Under the pieces are notes generated by a model. That model was not told the DNA's origin. It saw nothing but the letters and a program-made list of their open reading frames with translations, and made no database searches. A program made the translations under genes and the position numbers. Shown piece after piece: positions 34,897 through 46,204 of a stretch of DNA of 64,000 nt. This stretch comes from Ananas comosus (taxonomy: Eukaryota > Streptophyta > Magnoliopsida > Poales > Bromeliaceae). The first letter of the stretch is position 1, and each line of letters opens with the position of its first letter. Where the stretch lies: the NCBI RefSeq assembly GCF_001540865.1, contig NC_033627.1, positions 11,580,744-11,644,743 on the forward strand. The letters run 5' to 3'.

Positions 34897-35317
34897 GTTC
34901 CAGGCTCTACAATGAAGAAATAGCTGCGCCTATTTACTGTATTGGTTGTTTCTACTAAATGATGTTACAAAGGTGGCGCAAAAAAAAGATATAATAATTT
35001 CAGATAGCTTTTATTTGATCTTAACGAGAAAAAAAAAAAAAGCATAAAGGGTGCTCAAATTTTAGAATTCATATCCTATTTAGCTACGAGAGAGGAAAAA
35101 AAATCAGTTTCTTTAAAATTAGCAAGCATTGAGTATTTTTTACAGCTAATGAAGCTCTAATATTGTACTTATAGTAGGTGCCAAAAAAGTGTCTAGATTC
35201 AATGTACTGCACTGCTCTGTGTAAAATAATTTTATTGCTCACTATGAACAATATAGTACAAAAGGTAATGATATTTTGTATTTTTTTTCCTTTTATTTTA
35301 TCTTATCTTTTTTGTGG
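34897..35317. other. Intergenic, nothing recognised
   Basis: AT-rich sequence with homopolymer A runs at 34981 and 35032; no frame or repeat that I can classify. Confidence 0.4.
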
Positions 35318-36103
35318 GCGTGTTTAGTTCGCTCATTTTTCACTCTGGAATTGGAATCGGAACGAATGAATTCGTTTGTCTGTATTTGATATGCGGGATT
35401 TTCATTCCGATTTCGATTTCCGGGTGAATGGAAATCCTCTCAATTACTGATTTTTCTAATTCGGCAGGCTGAATTGAAAATTGAATCCGGGCAGAATAGA
35501 TATGTTCGATTAAAGTTTACATTTTTAAGCTTATTTTTTAATTAAAATATAAGTTTAAATTTAAATTTTATATTTATAAATTTTAATTTTAATTTAAACT
35601 TAAATTAAAAATTAAAATTCAATCAAGCATTTCTAACCTAATTTATAAATTTAAATTAAAATTTAAATCTAAAGTTTTATTCGAATTGTTTTTTCAAAAT
35701 TTAAATTAAATTTATGGATTCAAACTGAAATTTAAATTATAATTTTAAGTTTGAATTTGAATAAATCAAAATTTAGTTTTATATTTTGAACTATCCGTTC
35801 AATTTCAAATTTTAATTTTTTTAAAAATATATTCAAAATTTTGTCCTCATTTTAAAATTTTGACGTCAATTTTTAATATTTAATTTTAGTTTGAATATTA
35901 GAAAGATAAAATTTGCATATTAATTTGATTATATTTTTTATATTTATATGAACCAAATACCGACAATAAAAATGATTCATTCCGATTCCGATTCAGGTGG
36001 CGAACCAAATAAAATGATGTAATAAATCATTCCGATTCCGTTTCCAGCTCATTCTTATTCCGATTTCAATACCGATTCCGACTTCGAATCAAATACACCC
36101 TGT
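35318..36103. mobile_element. TIR element, CATTCCGATT-rich family, copy 2
   Basis: The left end GGCGTGTTTAGTTCGCTC and the right end GACTTCGAATCAAATACACCC are loosely inverted. Both subterminal regions carry the GATTCCGATTC words found in the copy at 32297. The interior is AT-rich AAATTTAAA low-complexity sequence without coding capacity. Confidence 0.55.
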
Positions 36104-36155
36104 ATGTATTTTTCTTAATGACATCACTAAGTACCATATGCAAACTAGAAACCTT

Positions 36156-36164
<9 letters not shown>

Positions 36165-36195
<31 letters not shown>

Positions 36196-36405
36196 AAAAG
36201 AGAGAAAGAGACCTTGGTGCTATTAGGCTTTCCGCTATTTGACGAAAAAAAATACGGTTAGGATGATGTGGGGCTCCTAGGATTGAGTGTGTTATTGGTT
36301 TAATAGTATAATCTAACGGGTGAAAATAGTCAAAGGATTAAATACTTAAATCTAACGGCAGAAAACTTGGTGCTATCGATAGTATCTCAGCCAGACACTC
36401 TCTTT
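36165..36405. mobile_element. Short MITE flanked by GA/CT microsatellites
   Basis: Left side (GA)n then CTTGGTGCTATTAGGCTTT; right side AAACTTGGTGCTATCGATAGTATC then (CT)n. It belongs to the group with elements at 37175 and 41785, which share the CTTGGTGCT end words and an AACCCTA/TCCTAGG-type centre. Just after it, a 39-bp block (ATGAGTAAAACTACATGC...) is directly repeated at 36712-36785. Confidence 0.5.
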
Positions 36406-37174
36406 CTCTCTCTCTTTCTATATATATATATATTAAGGGTAAAAATCAATTTGCCCTCTATGTGGTTTAGCTCTGTTTCACTTTACTATTCAATGATTCA
36501 AAAAATTATATATAACTATTCTGTAACCTTATCTCTATCTGTATAAAATATCTACTATTAAATATGATAACAAAGTAAAATTCTTTGATAACTCTAGAAT
36601 AATTAAGCATAACTATTTCAACTACATGCAGATGGTAAAGAAAAAGTAAGCTAAACCGTAGAATAGTTAAAATGCAATATTTTGAATCACAGAGCGATAA
36701 AGTGAAAAATGAGTAAAACTACATGCTAATTAAGTGTAACTTTTAAAAATGAGTAAAACTACATGCTAATTAAGTGTAACTTTTTAAAACATAATGTAGC
36801 AAAGTGAAACTAAGGTAAACCATAAAAGAGCAAATTGGAGTTTATCCTTAAAAAAATAACATAAATTAAACACATAAGCATCCACTATTTCACTATGCTC
36901 TTTATTTTCATTTATTGCTCCATCTGGTTCCAGAAAAAAGAATTTTTTTAAAAAAATATTTTGCTAATTTCTTAAAATATAATATTTTTTATTTTTAAAT
37001 TTTTTATCCAAAAAATCAAAATTCTGAAAAAAAAAATGAAAAATTTACTTGGACATCATTTTTCTTAGTTGTCCACATTCAATGAATCGCCTCCTATTAC
37101 TAACTAGTAGTTATTATTTTTTTTTTCAAAAAATAGTTTTTTACGCTTTTCGAGTAATCAAACACTACGGAGAA
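36406..37174. other. Intergenic with a decayed AT-rich repeat
   Basis: The sequence around 36430-36850 is bounded by TTAAGGGTAAAAATCAATTTG and a mirrored CAAATTGGAGTTTATCCTTAA, so it is probably another short inverted-repeat element. It contains the 39-bp direct duplication at 36712-36785. No gene seen. Confidence 0.4.
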
Positions 37175-37405
37175 GTCTAGCTACTATACTTTTAAAAGCA
37201 CAGGTACTTGGTGCTTGTAAGTTTTTCGCCGTTGGATCTACTTTTTTTTATCATTTTCACTCGTTAGATCATACTATTCAACCAACCACCACTACTCAAC
37301 CCTAGAGGACCACAATCATCCTAACTGCACATTTCTTGATCCAGTGGCCGAAAACTTATAAACACCAATCACTTAGTACTTTTAAAAGCATAGAAGCTCA
37401 ATTCC
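37175..37405. mobile_element. MITE, ACTTTTAAAAGCA-ended
   Basis: The left end CTACTATACTTTTAAAAGCA is mirrored by TACTTTTAAAAGCATAGAAG at the right. The subterminal words GTTTTTCGCCGTTGGATC and CCAGTGGCCGAAAACTT are also inverted. The centre carries CAACCCTAGAGGACC. Non-coding. Confidence 0.65.
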
Positions 37406-37612
37406 ACTATGGAGAATCGAAACAAATTCGCCCGGACATCATTTTTTTGAGTTGTCCACGTTAAATGAATCACCTCCTATAGCTAACTAGTAACTATTCC
37501 AGCTTAATCAACATCCATAATAATAAAGTTATCTCAATATGTTATGCTACACTAGTAGCACTATGATGACATAAATTGTGTATCAAGTATCAACATTTAA
37601 GCTTAATTTAAG

Positions 37613-37775
37613 ACCGATCGTCCGTAGAGCAAGTGGCAAAGGGTTTGGTGGTTGGTATCCGATACCCAAGTTCGAATCCTAGTTGATTCACATTAATTTC
37701 CAGCTAAGTTTATTTCTAAATGAAATAAACGAAGCGGGTAGCATACTACCTATCTCTCAAAAAAAAAAAAAAAAA
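37613..37775 (+). mobile_element. tRNA-derived SINE, copy 2 (best-preserved reference copy)
   Basis: The tRNA-like head has box A TAGAGCAAGTGGC (37625-37637) and box B GTTCGAATCC (37670-37679), spaced as in RNA polymerase III internal promoters. The body contains AAATAAACGAAGCGGGTAG, and a poly-A tail ends at 37775. TTTAAGCTT words flank both sides, consistent with an imperfect target duplication. Confidence 0.85.
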
Positions 37776-38904
37776 CTTTTAAGCTTTAAGATTCTGCATG
37801 CGCTATTAGAAAATCTGAAAAATATTACCACATCGCAGTACAATTATGTATTAATTAACTAATGACAAAAAATCATGAGTTGATGATAAATTAGTGACTT
37901 ACCAGGAGGCCCAAGCTTTTACATGATAAATTAAAATTTATTTTAAAATTTTTGAATGGCAAATATATAAACTTTTAGGCTTGTTTTTTCACCTTTTTTT
38001 TGGTCCATTTATTAACCGAAAATTGGCTATTGGATCTAGACGAGAGGTTCTATTTCCCTTCTATTTGTTAGTGAATGGTCCCATTCATATATTACATGCT
38101 TATAGAGAGAGAGAGAGAGAGAGAGCTTCACGGGCTAAGCATTTTTGCTCACAAAGTCTGTACGGCGCCCGCCTTGAAGTCTTGTTCCTGTTATTAGCCC
38201 GGATTTCTGCGCCCTACAACTAATTGTGCAAACGGGAGAAGAGAGAGAGAGACAGATATTATCAGAAAAAGCTAAGTACTCTGTATTACATAAAAAAAAA
38301 AAAGGATTACAATATACTCCCGCTTGTGTCTTGACCTTAACCAATCTCATAATTTATAGGTTTAAAGTAAAATGAATCTATCCCATCATAACTCATCCAC
38401 TAAATCTATATTAATTCACCAACTATTACATAATGATGAGTCTATATGAATGTGTGGTGAACTCAAAGAATCTTTGCTTTTAAAATTATAGTAGCTCAAC
38501 GTACTTATAATTTTTTTATCGTTGAATCGTCTTAAAATTCATTAAGTTTTAATAACAAGAACATAATAAAATATACTGTTGATAACGCTGCACGAATAAT
38601 TAATACAGGAGAGAGAGGAGACATGGATAAAGCTTTTAAATCCTAGTGGCTTGTCCTTTTTGAACTGTTCCAATCTGGTGTGTGTGGTTGCATGTGTGTT
38701 GACATTTAAGTCTCTGTTAACTTTATTTCTCCCAAATAAAAATTAATATTTTTTTCTTTCTGTATGGTAGAGAAAGTGCAAATCATGTTCATTTAATGTC
38801 CTCAGCATATGCTCTCTCTCTATCTACTTCCACACTCTATCTACTTCGTGTGGAAGCTTATCCGTGGGTTTGAAGTTTGAACTACTGGGGCCCCCTATAA
38901 TATA
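37776..38904. other. Intergenic, no recognised gene
   Basis: AT-rich sequence with a GA microsatellite (38103-38125) and GA-rich patches at 38237-38255. Short frames at 37981-38223 and 38135-38350 lack any recognisable protein features. Confidence 0.4.
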
Positions 38905-39695
38905 GAGGGTTATTTGCATACATATTTCTACAAATATAGTGAATTACAGATATATTCTTGTAAAATAAAAATTCTATAAGTTGTTCCTACAAAAGTCCTA
39001 AGTTATACAGATATGTCCCTCTGGTTAACATCCGTTAGTGAACTGTTTATTTTTTAACAGTGAATTCGTAAAATGACCTTTTTACCCTCACAAATATATC
39101 CCTCCAAAAGTATCCCACTTCCCCTTCTCTTTCTCTTCCTCTTTGGGCCGTCGAAGCGGACGGCGGCGTAGCGCGAGGTCGGGTTCACTGGCGACAAAAA
39201 AGAGAGAAGAAAAAGAAGGAGAGGAAGAAGAAGAGGGAAGAGGAACAAGGAGAAGAAGAGGAAAGAGGAAGAGGAAGAGGAAGAGGAAGAGGGAGAGGGT
39301 TTGCCGCCGCCGCATCTCCTCCCTCTCCGGCGACGAAGAAGAGGGAAGAGGAAAAGGGAGAGGAAGAAGAAGGGCGAGGAGGAAGAGGGAGAGGAAGAGG
39401 GAGAGGGTTCGCCGCCGCCGTCGCATCTCCTCCCTCACCGGCAACGAAGAAAGGACAGAGGAAGAGAAGGAAGAGGAGGAAGAGGAAGAAGGGTAATTCC
39501 GTCAATTCAAATTATAATTAACCATGATTAAGTATTTTAATCGTGGTTAACGAAAATTTTCTAACAGACCTTAACGGCAGGGATATATCTGCATAAATTA
39601 AGACTTTTGTAGGGACAACTTATGAAATTTTCATTTTGCAGGGATATATCTGAAATTCACTATGTTTGCAAAGACGTATATGCAAAAAACCTTAA
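38905..39695. mobile_element. Mutator-like MITE with a GA-rich insert
   Basis: Left end GGGTTATTTGCATACATATT...ACAAATATAGTGAATT and right end AATTCACTATGTTTGCAAAG...TATATGCAAAAAACC are inverted counterparts. They match the element at 42727-43902, where a 9-bp duplication is clear. The middle (39140-39500) is GA-rich DNA giving Arg/Glu/Lys-rich frames on plus and Leu/Pro/Ser-rich frames on minus; I do not regard them as genes. Confidence 0.6.
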
Positions 39696-40524
39696 TATAT
39701 ATGTTAATATTAATGTTGACCTTTGATGTTACAATTTTTTAGGCCTAGGATATTGTTAAATATGTTTCCATATTATTTTTAGATGGATTTTTAGATAATA
39801 CTGTATCAAAGTTTCCGTCATTTGGTGAGTCATGGATTAATTTGATTCTCATCTTCAAGATTTAGGAGCTGTTTGATTCGCTGTACTTTAAGCTACAAGG
39901 GAAATGCAACTGTAGATAAGTTAAAAAATGTATTTCAATTATAGTTATACGAGGCAGTTGGTAAATGGTGCTTCTACACCCACTTTTAGATATGCCACAA
40001 CTAGCATAAAAAAAAAAAAAATAATTATCTATATACCTCTCAAAACTTTAAAAATACCTTATTTGTTCTTTTTTTTTTTCCAATATACTCCTCATATATT
40101 GCTCCATTATTCCAAAATACTTTACAGTCATCACTTGTTAAGTTAACTTAAGTTAAACATGAGTTAAATATCTACCGAAGTTAAAAAAATTAAAATGCCA
40201 CTTTTGTTCTTAACTTAAGAGCAAATAAGAAACGTTGGTTATGGTAAAAAGGTATATTTGAAAAGATCAAAAAGCCAAATACTTTATGTGCCCCTAACTT
40301 AAGGATAAATAAGAAAAATTGGCGCTAGTAAAAAAGTATATTTAAAAGGGTAAAATAGTAATTTTATAAAGATAACAGAGTTTATTAACAGATTTTAACT
40401 CTAAGGGTATATTTGAAATAGGTTGGAATGTGAAAAAAATGTATTTTCAATATTAACCTTCTAAGTGGGGTAAGTCAGAAAGTCGAAAATTTTTCAGGAG
40501 TATGTAAGCAACTGGCCCAAAAAA
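39696..40524. other. Intergenic, decayed repeat sequence
   Basis: Contains words such as GCAACTGTAGATAAG and two related blocks near 40200-40260 and 40285-40340 (AAGAAAAATTGGCGCTAGTAA against AAGAAACGTTGG), probably a decayed inverted or direct repeat. No gene seen. Confidence 0.35.
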
Positions 40525-40745
40525 ATACATAGAGAGAGAAATGCTTCTAGTGGATAAAATGGAGTAGGAAAAAAGACATATAGAGATACATTTCTGTATT
40601 TTTTGATAAAACTGTAGAAAATATATTATAATGGACTCATTATGATATGCAGAACGCGATATTACATATGAAAATAAATATGAAATTTTTTCATATATCA
40701 TATTTTTTTACTGTACGTAATGTAATCTTAATTTCCGCTATTCTA
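40525..40745. mobile_element. Decayed MITE, GATAGAATGGAGT family, copy 1
   Basis: The order of blocks (GGATAAAATGGAGTAGG, ATATAGAGATACATTTCTGT, TGTAGAAAATATATTATAATGG, GCAGAACGCGATATTAC, TGTACGTAATGTAATC) matches the cleaner copies at 54858-55088 and 63310-63545, with more substitutions. Confidence 0.55.
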
Positions 40746-40954
40746 AATGATGCCTAAGTAATTAGTTTAAATTTTAAAGTCAAAATATTTAAAGATTGGA
40801 TAGCAAAATTAAAATTTTAAAAGATTCGGCAGTCAAGAGTAAGATGATTTATAACTCAAGTAATTTTATACTTCTTTATCTTTATCTATAAGATGAATAA
40901 GATGTATAATATACATGTCAAGTAGGGTGCCAGTGTAGCAATTTTTTTAAAATA

Positions 40955-41325
40955 AAAAAAAAACTTCAAATACCATCCTGTAGTTTCATACTTTCTCACT
41001 TTACTACATTATGGTTTAAAGTGTATCACCTTCGTATCCTGTGATTTTATTTTTTCTCTTTTTGTTATCCCTTTATTAATTTTTTTCGTTAAATCAGTGA
41101 TAAAGATAAAAACAAAAGAGTACTAAAGTGAATATTCGATAAACTATAGTAGAGTGTCGGGAATTTTTTGTACATTATTTAATGAAAAGTTAACGGAAGG
41201 GGAGACGAAGAGAGAAAAATAAAACCATAAAGTACAAAGTTGATACATTTTAAATCATAAGATACTAAAGTGAGAAAGTGAGAAACTGCAAGAGTGGTAT
41301 TTAAAATTTATCCAAAGAAAACCTT
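40955..41325. mobile_element. MITE, AACTTCAAATA-ended family, copy 2
   Basis: Left AAACTTCAAATACCATCCTG and right CAAGAGTGGTATTTAAAATTTA are inverted partners. The core carries TTAAATCAGTGATAAAG and TATTCGATAAACT, shared with 20400-20760 and 45610-46085. Confidence 0.68.
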
Positions 41326-41394
41326 CTTTGAGAGAGTCATTTCCAATTGCATGGAAACTTTTTTTTTTATTTTTGTTGTCGGGAATTTAGGATA

Positions 41395-41735
41395 AGGTTG
41401 GAAAGAACAGCCTGGGCCCACCACCAACCTGCGTGAGGAAGCGCGGCGACCGGGCCACGTTNCGCGGCGACCGGGCCACGTCAAAGGGGGGCGGAAAGCC
41501 GATCGAGCAGTCTGGCACGGCGCGCCTCTTCGCAGCCTCCAAGGGCCGTCCTTCTGTTCCGCCCCCACCACCCCACCACGCCTGTCTGGCCTGCCACGTA
41601 AAGTCGCAATCCTCCGATCCCCCCCCGCTGCCCGTACCGTCTGCCCACTTTTTCTCACCTGCCGCAAGAACCGATGCTCCCACGTGGCACACGCACGCGC
41701 GGCGTCCCGCTCGAACCCCCCATGATATCATTTGA
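41395..41735. other. Orphan GC-rich island with a single-N junction
   Basis: A 0.34-kb GC-rich segment in AT-rich surroundings contains G-box-like words (CCACGTGGC at 41680; GCCACGT several times). At its left edge a 19-bp word (CGCGGCGACCGGGCCACGT) is present at 41442-41460 and again at 41463-41481, separated by T and one N (41462). Frames on both strands cross it, but none resembles a known protein. It may be a promoter or first-exon relic. Confidence 0.35.
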
Positions 41736-41784
41736 ACTCTCTTGTTTGTTTTACACCGAGTTAGAACCGAGCTAAATAATTTTT

Positions 41785-42015
41785 GAGTCCGGTTACTATG
41801 ATATTAATTGCACGAAGCACTTGGTGCTATTAAATTTTTCGTCGTTAGATCTATTCTTTTGATTATTTTTACCCGTTGGATCATACTATTCAACCAACCA
41901 TCCACTAAACCCTAGGGGGCCCACATCATCCTAACCGCACATCTCTTAATCCAATAGCCAAAAACTTGATAGCACCAATGACTTCGTGCTATTAATAGCA
42001 TAGTAGCCCAGTTCA
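41785..42015. mobile_element. MITE related to 36165 and 37175 elements
   Basis: The left words GGTTACTATGATATTA and CACTTGGTGCTATT are mirrored at the right by GACTTCGTGCTATTAATAGCATAGTAGCC. GTCGTTAGATCTATTC and CCAATAGCCAAAAACTTG are inverted subterminal blocks, and CTAAACCCTAGGGGGCCC is the centre. Confidence 0.6.
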
Positions 42016-42380
42016 TAATTTTTTATTAGATTAAATTACATAAAATTTCTCTGTCAAAACTCAATCTTTTACTTTACTTTTCTGTCATTTAAAAATCTAC
42101 ACTTTGGCCTCTTGTAAAATAAAAAATGTTCACTTTACCTCTGCCGTTAGTAATCCGTTAAGGTTCCGTTTATAAAATATCATTATATTTTTTTTATATC
42201 AAAAATATTCTTAGCCTCCTCTTCTGTTGCCAAAAATGGTAAGGAGCAAAATAGTTATTTTGTCATCACAGTTTACACCGTACCCTCCTGTGACTATTTT
42301 TTATTTTACAAGGAGGCCAAGTGTAGATTTTTAAATGACAGGAAAAGTGAAAAATCGGATTTTGATAGGGAGATTTTATT
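42016..42380. repeat. Decayed inverted-repeat element
   Basis: The block AAATTACATAAAATTTCTCTGTCAAAA at 42035 has an inverted partner, TTTTGATAGGGAGATTTTATT at 42358. Internal words ACTTTACTTTTCTGTCATTT and AAATGACAGGAAAAGTGA are mirrored as well. No frame. Confidence 0.5.
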
Positions 42381-42726
42381 ATAATAAAAAAATTCATACC
42401 ATACTTGAAATTTAGATTAATTTTATACAGGTCTCTATAAATATAATAAATTATAAATATATTTATATAAAGTTTAATTTTTTATATATTATTTTTATAA
42501 AAAAATTCTAATATTTTCAAATATATCTCTGATTTGTTGCCGTTAAAGTACTGTTTATTTTATAAGTAAAATAACTTTTTTGTCATTATAAATATATATC
42601 CTCCAACTGTTAATTGAAGAGGGATAAAAAGGTCAATTCACTTCATTAACTAATTAGGATTAAGTATTTAACATATGGTTAACTAAAATTTTCTAATGGA
42701 TTCTAGCGGTATGGACATATTTGAAA

Positions 42727-43902
42727 AGGTTAATTGCATGTAGGTCCCCGCAAATATAGTACATTACAAATATATTCCTGTAAAGTTCAACTTTCACAAG
42801 TTATCCCTACAAAAATCCTAATAGTGTCAGATATATCCCTGCCGTTAGAATCCGTTAGAAAAGTTTAGTTAACCATAGGTTAAATACTTCATCCTAGTTA
42901 ATTTTTAATATTTTTACCCTTCTTATATTACACTATTATTATTTTTGGAGGGACATTTCTGATGGCAAAATTGAAAATATAAATAGTTTTCTAACGGTAA
43001 TAAACCGGAGGGACATATCTAAAAATATTAAGACTTTGAACTTTATGGTATCGTTTAGTTCGGGGATAAGCAAAAAGTGGCTATTCCAGGAATAGGCATA
43101 AATTAAGGTAAAAGTAGGGACTAGATCAATTTTGCGTTTAGATGAAAATTGGGTTATTCCTGGGAATAAAAAAAATAACGTTTGGTTAGGTAAGATGGAA
43201 TAAGAAGGATAGTGAGTTTTATAAATAAAAAGTAATGATATTATCGTCTTATTATATTTGAATTTGAATTTTTAAAATTTTAAATTTAAAATTTAAAATT
43301 ATAAACTTTAATTTTGAGATTATAAATTATAAATTTTAAAAATTTAAATTTTTAATTTTTAAATTTTAAAATTTTAAAATAAGAATAGGGTGGGCAACCA
43401 ATTAATAATAATAATTATTATAATAAATTTAATAATTTTTTTTAAAATTCTACTTAAACTTAAATTTAATAAAAAGAATTTATTATAATATTTAAATATA
43501 ATTTATTATAAATTTTATTATAATATTTAAATATAAATAATAATATGTATTAATATAGTACAATTAATAATTTTATAATAAAAATAATATATTATAATAT
43601 ATAAATATTATATTTATATAATTTAGTTTTAATTCAATTTATAATTTTAATTAAATTTGAAATTAAGCATTGGAATAGTACTATTTCACGAAAATGGTGG
43701 AATAGAAAATTTTTTGCTATTCTGGGATAACCGGGAATAGCAATGTTTAACCGGGATAAAATATTCCGGCCAAATTTTATCCCGTTTGGCAGAATAGCGG
43801 GGATAACTTTCGTTATCTCTGGCTTATCTCCGAACCAAACGCGGCTTATAGGAATATATTTGTAATTTACTATATTTGCAGGTATCTGTATGCAATTAAC
43901 CT
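42727..43902. mobile_element. Mutator-like MITE with 9-bp target duplication
   Basis: Ends AGGTTAATTGCATGTAGG and its partner TACTATATTTGCAGG...ATGCAATTAACCT are inverted repeats of over 30 bp. TATTTGAAA precedes (42718-42726) and follows (43903-43911) the element, a perfect 9-bp duplication typical of Mutator-class transposons. It has no transposase and is itself interrupted by the element at 43046-43845. Confidence 0.8.
43046..43845. mobile_element. Harbinger-like element nested in the Mutator-like MITE
   Basis: Ends CGTTTAGTTCGGGGATAAGC and GGCTTATCTCCGAACCAAACG are inverted repeats. TTA flanks both sides (43043-43045 and 43846-43848). Removing it restores GAACTTTATAGGAATATATTT, a word that also occurs uninterrupted at about 43949-43969, which confirms the insertion. 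The interior is AT-rich and non-coding; one open frame on the minus strand (43634-43918) is not credible. Confidence 0.8.
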
Positions 43903-43960
43903 TATTTGAAAATATCAAGATTTTACAAGAACAATATACAAAAGATGAACTTTATAGGAA

Positions 43961-44873
43961 TATATTTACTAAAAATAATATTATCCCTTGAATAAATAGA
44001 GTTTACATTATACACCTTAACTTAGTATACGTAACTAGCATGGATTAATTACTTTAATTTAAGTAGATAATGAACATTCTGGAAAGTAACAAAATAAGTC
44101 AAGCAACTGACGGGAATGATGGCACGTTCCACCACATCAAGAACCATGCATGCATGCGGCATGCCCATGCTAATAAATAATAATAAATAATAATCTAATA
44201 TATTATATACTAAAATGGAACTATATTGAATAAGCTTTTATTTGACTCATAGTTTGTTTGGTCTCTGCAAACATATATTATTCTTACAAAAGTTCTGATA
44301 GTTTCAAATATATTTTTATTGTTAAAATTCGTTAGAAAATTTTAGTTAATCGTAAGTTAAATAGTTAGCCCTTATTAGTTTTTGACATTTTTATCTCTCT
44401 TATATTATACTGTTATGATTTTTGGAGAGATATATTTGTGATGGCAAAATTGAAAATGTAAACAGTTTTTTAACGGTAACAAATTAGGGATGCATATTTA
44501 AAAATATCAGAACTTTTATAGAGACAATTTATAAAAGTTGAACTCTATAGAAATATATTAATTTGTCATTCACTATGTTTGCAATATTCAAGTAATTCTC
44601 TATACGTATTTTATAAAAAAATATTTAAATTATTATAATTCAACTCAAATTAAGTAGTTGTAAAAGAAACCTAGTAGAAATACTATATTGCTATGATTTA
44701 AAATGCTCTTATTTTCATATTTAATGAAAGTCATTAGTGGTTCATTAATAAGAGGATATAAGTTCCGAACAAACTCCCAACCCAAACAACACAATAAATT
44801 ATGTTAATTCAAATATAAAAATATAAAATATTTTTAAAATATTAAAAAATTTAAAATAATTGCCTCAAATGAT
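43961..44873. other. Intergenic with a further decayed copy of the Mutator-like MITE
   Basis: Between about 44240 and 44610 the words CTCTGCAAACATATATTATTC, TTCAAATATATTTTTATTGTTAAAATTCGTTAG-like and CATTCACTATGTTTGC match the family of 42727-43902 with many substitutions. The rest is AT-rich sequence without a recognised feature. Confidence 0.45.
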
Positions 44874-45225
44874 TAGGGATGCAAACGGGGCGGATCCGGG
44901 GGCGGGAGAGTTTCCCCACCTCCCGCTCCATTTTTTATCTGGGCGGGGCGGATTCGGGGCGGGTTACTTTTCATTTTATTTTTAGCTCCCACTTACCGCT
45001 CCATTCGGGGCGGATCGGGACGGGAGCGGGACGGGAGCGGATTTTTAATGGATCGGGATAGATTGAAGGAAGAAAAGAGTCTCCCGCCTCTCGCTCCATT
45101 TACTTGGCGGATTGGGGCGGATTCGGGACGGGTTATATTTTTCTATATTTTTTGTTCCCACTTACCATCCCATTCGGAGCGAATCGGGGCGGAACTCTAC
45201 CAACCCGGATCTATTTGCATCCCTA
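44874..45225. mobile_element. hAT-like non-autonomous element, 352 bp, perfect 8-bp duplication
   Basis: Ends TAGGGATGCAAACGGGGC and CCCGGATCTATTTGCATCCCTA are inverted. CAAATGAT lies immediately before (44866-44873) and after (45226-45233), a perfect 8-bp target duplication as made by hAT transposases. The interior is GC-rich GGGGCGGATC repeats and non-coding. Confidence 0.85.
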
Positions 45226-45233
45226 CAAATGAT

Positions 45234-45609
45234 ACTATTTTATAAAAAAAATTACGATAAGGATAATCCCTTAAAAAAAATAAAATAAACAAATGAGCTG
45301 ATGAGGCTGTGCTGTCCGCCTTATCTTTATCCAAGTATCTAACCCGCTGTGACGCGGAGAACCGAAAAAGCATATTCCCATTTTACACTGCTGACTGGAT
45401 TCGCCATCCACGTGCAGTCTTTTCGATCTCTCTCGGCAGCCGTTTTTATAAGAGAAAAATGCAGAAAGACCCTTGACCTTTTGCATGTTTGTTGGCAAGT
45501 ACATATTTTCCAAATTTTTATTAAATGGTTTAATATGTGGGAAGTGATATTTGTTCTAAAATACTATTTCCATTTGGATGCCATATCCAAACATTTCATA
45601 AGATAATAT
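45234..45609. other. Intergenic, no recognised gene
   Basis: A mixed-composition stretch. A frame of 80 residues on minus (45271-45513) and one of 85 on plus (45349-45606) overlap each other; neither shows a recognisable motif. Confidence 0.35.
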
Positions 45610-46085
45610 AAAAAAAGCGTAAACTTTAAATATCCCTCGTGGTTTCACACTTTTTCACTTTAGTATTCTGTGTTTTAAAGTATACCGAGTTAAGATCCTC
45701 TGGTTTCATTTTTCTTTTTTTATTATCCATTTCACTAATTTTTTTCGTTAAATCATTAACAAAGTTAAAATTAAAGGGTATTAAAATGAATATTCGATAA
45801 ACCTAGATAGGATATCTAAATTTTTCGTATATAATTTAGGGAAATATTAACGGAAGAAAAAAAAATCGGTAACAAAGTTAAAACTAAAGGGTGCTAAAGT
45901 AAATATTCGATAGACCTAGATAGGATATCTAAAATTTTTTGTATATAATTTTATAAAATATTAACAGAGGAGCCGACGAAAAGAGAAAAATAAAACCATA
46001 GGGTACTAAATTGATACACTTTAAACCATAGTATACTAAAGTGAAAAAATGCGAAACCACATGGGTGGCATTTGAAGTTTTTCTA
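45610..46085. mobile_element. MITE, AACTTCAAATA-ended family, copy 3, with internal duplication
   Basis: Left AAACTTTAAATATCCCTCGTGG and right CCACATGGGTGGCATTTGAAGTTT are inverted partners. A block of about 115 bp is repeated internally (CAAAGTTAAAATTAAAGGGT near 45768 and CAAAGTTAAAACTAAAGGGT near 45873), making this copy longer than its relatives. Confidence 0.68.
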
Positions 46086-46204
46086 AAAAAAATATTAGCA
46101 AAGAAACTATTTAGATATTCACGAGAAGCGTGATGAATATATCAGAACAAATATTGCTGTCAATAACTAGTATTAAAGTGGAAAAAGCATATAAAAGCAA
46201 ATGT

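Larger units (their letters stand above)
42400..43960. mobile_element. Outer Mutator-like MITE interrupted by a younger relative
   Basis: Sequence at 42420-42726 (TAAATATAATAAATTATAAATA and following, GGTATGGACATATTTGAAA) resumes at 43912-43970 (ATATCAAGATTTTACAAG...GAACTTTATAGG) and together resembles one element of the same family as the 42727-43902 insertion. The outer boundaries are fuzzy. Confidence 0.45.

Noticed and set aside
39088..39531. Arg/Glu/Lys-rich frames on plus and Leu/Pro/Ser-rich frames on minus
   Set aside because: Product of a GA-rich tract within a Mutator-like MITE; repetitive and without conserved features.
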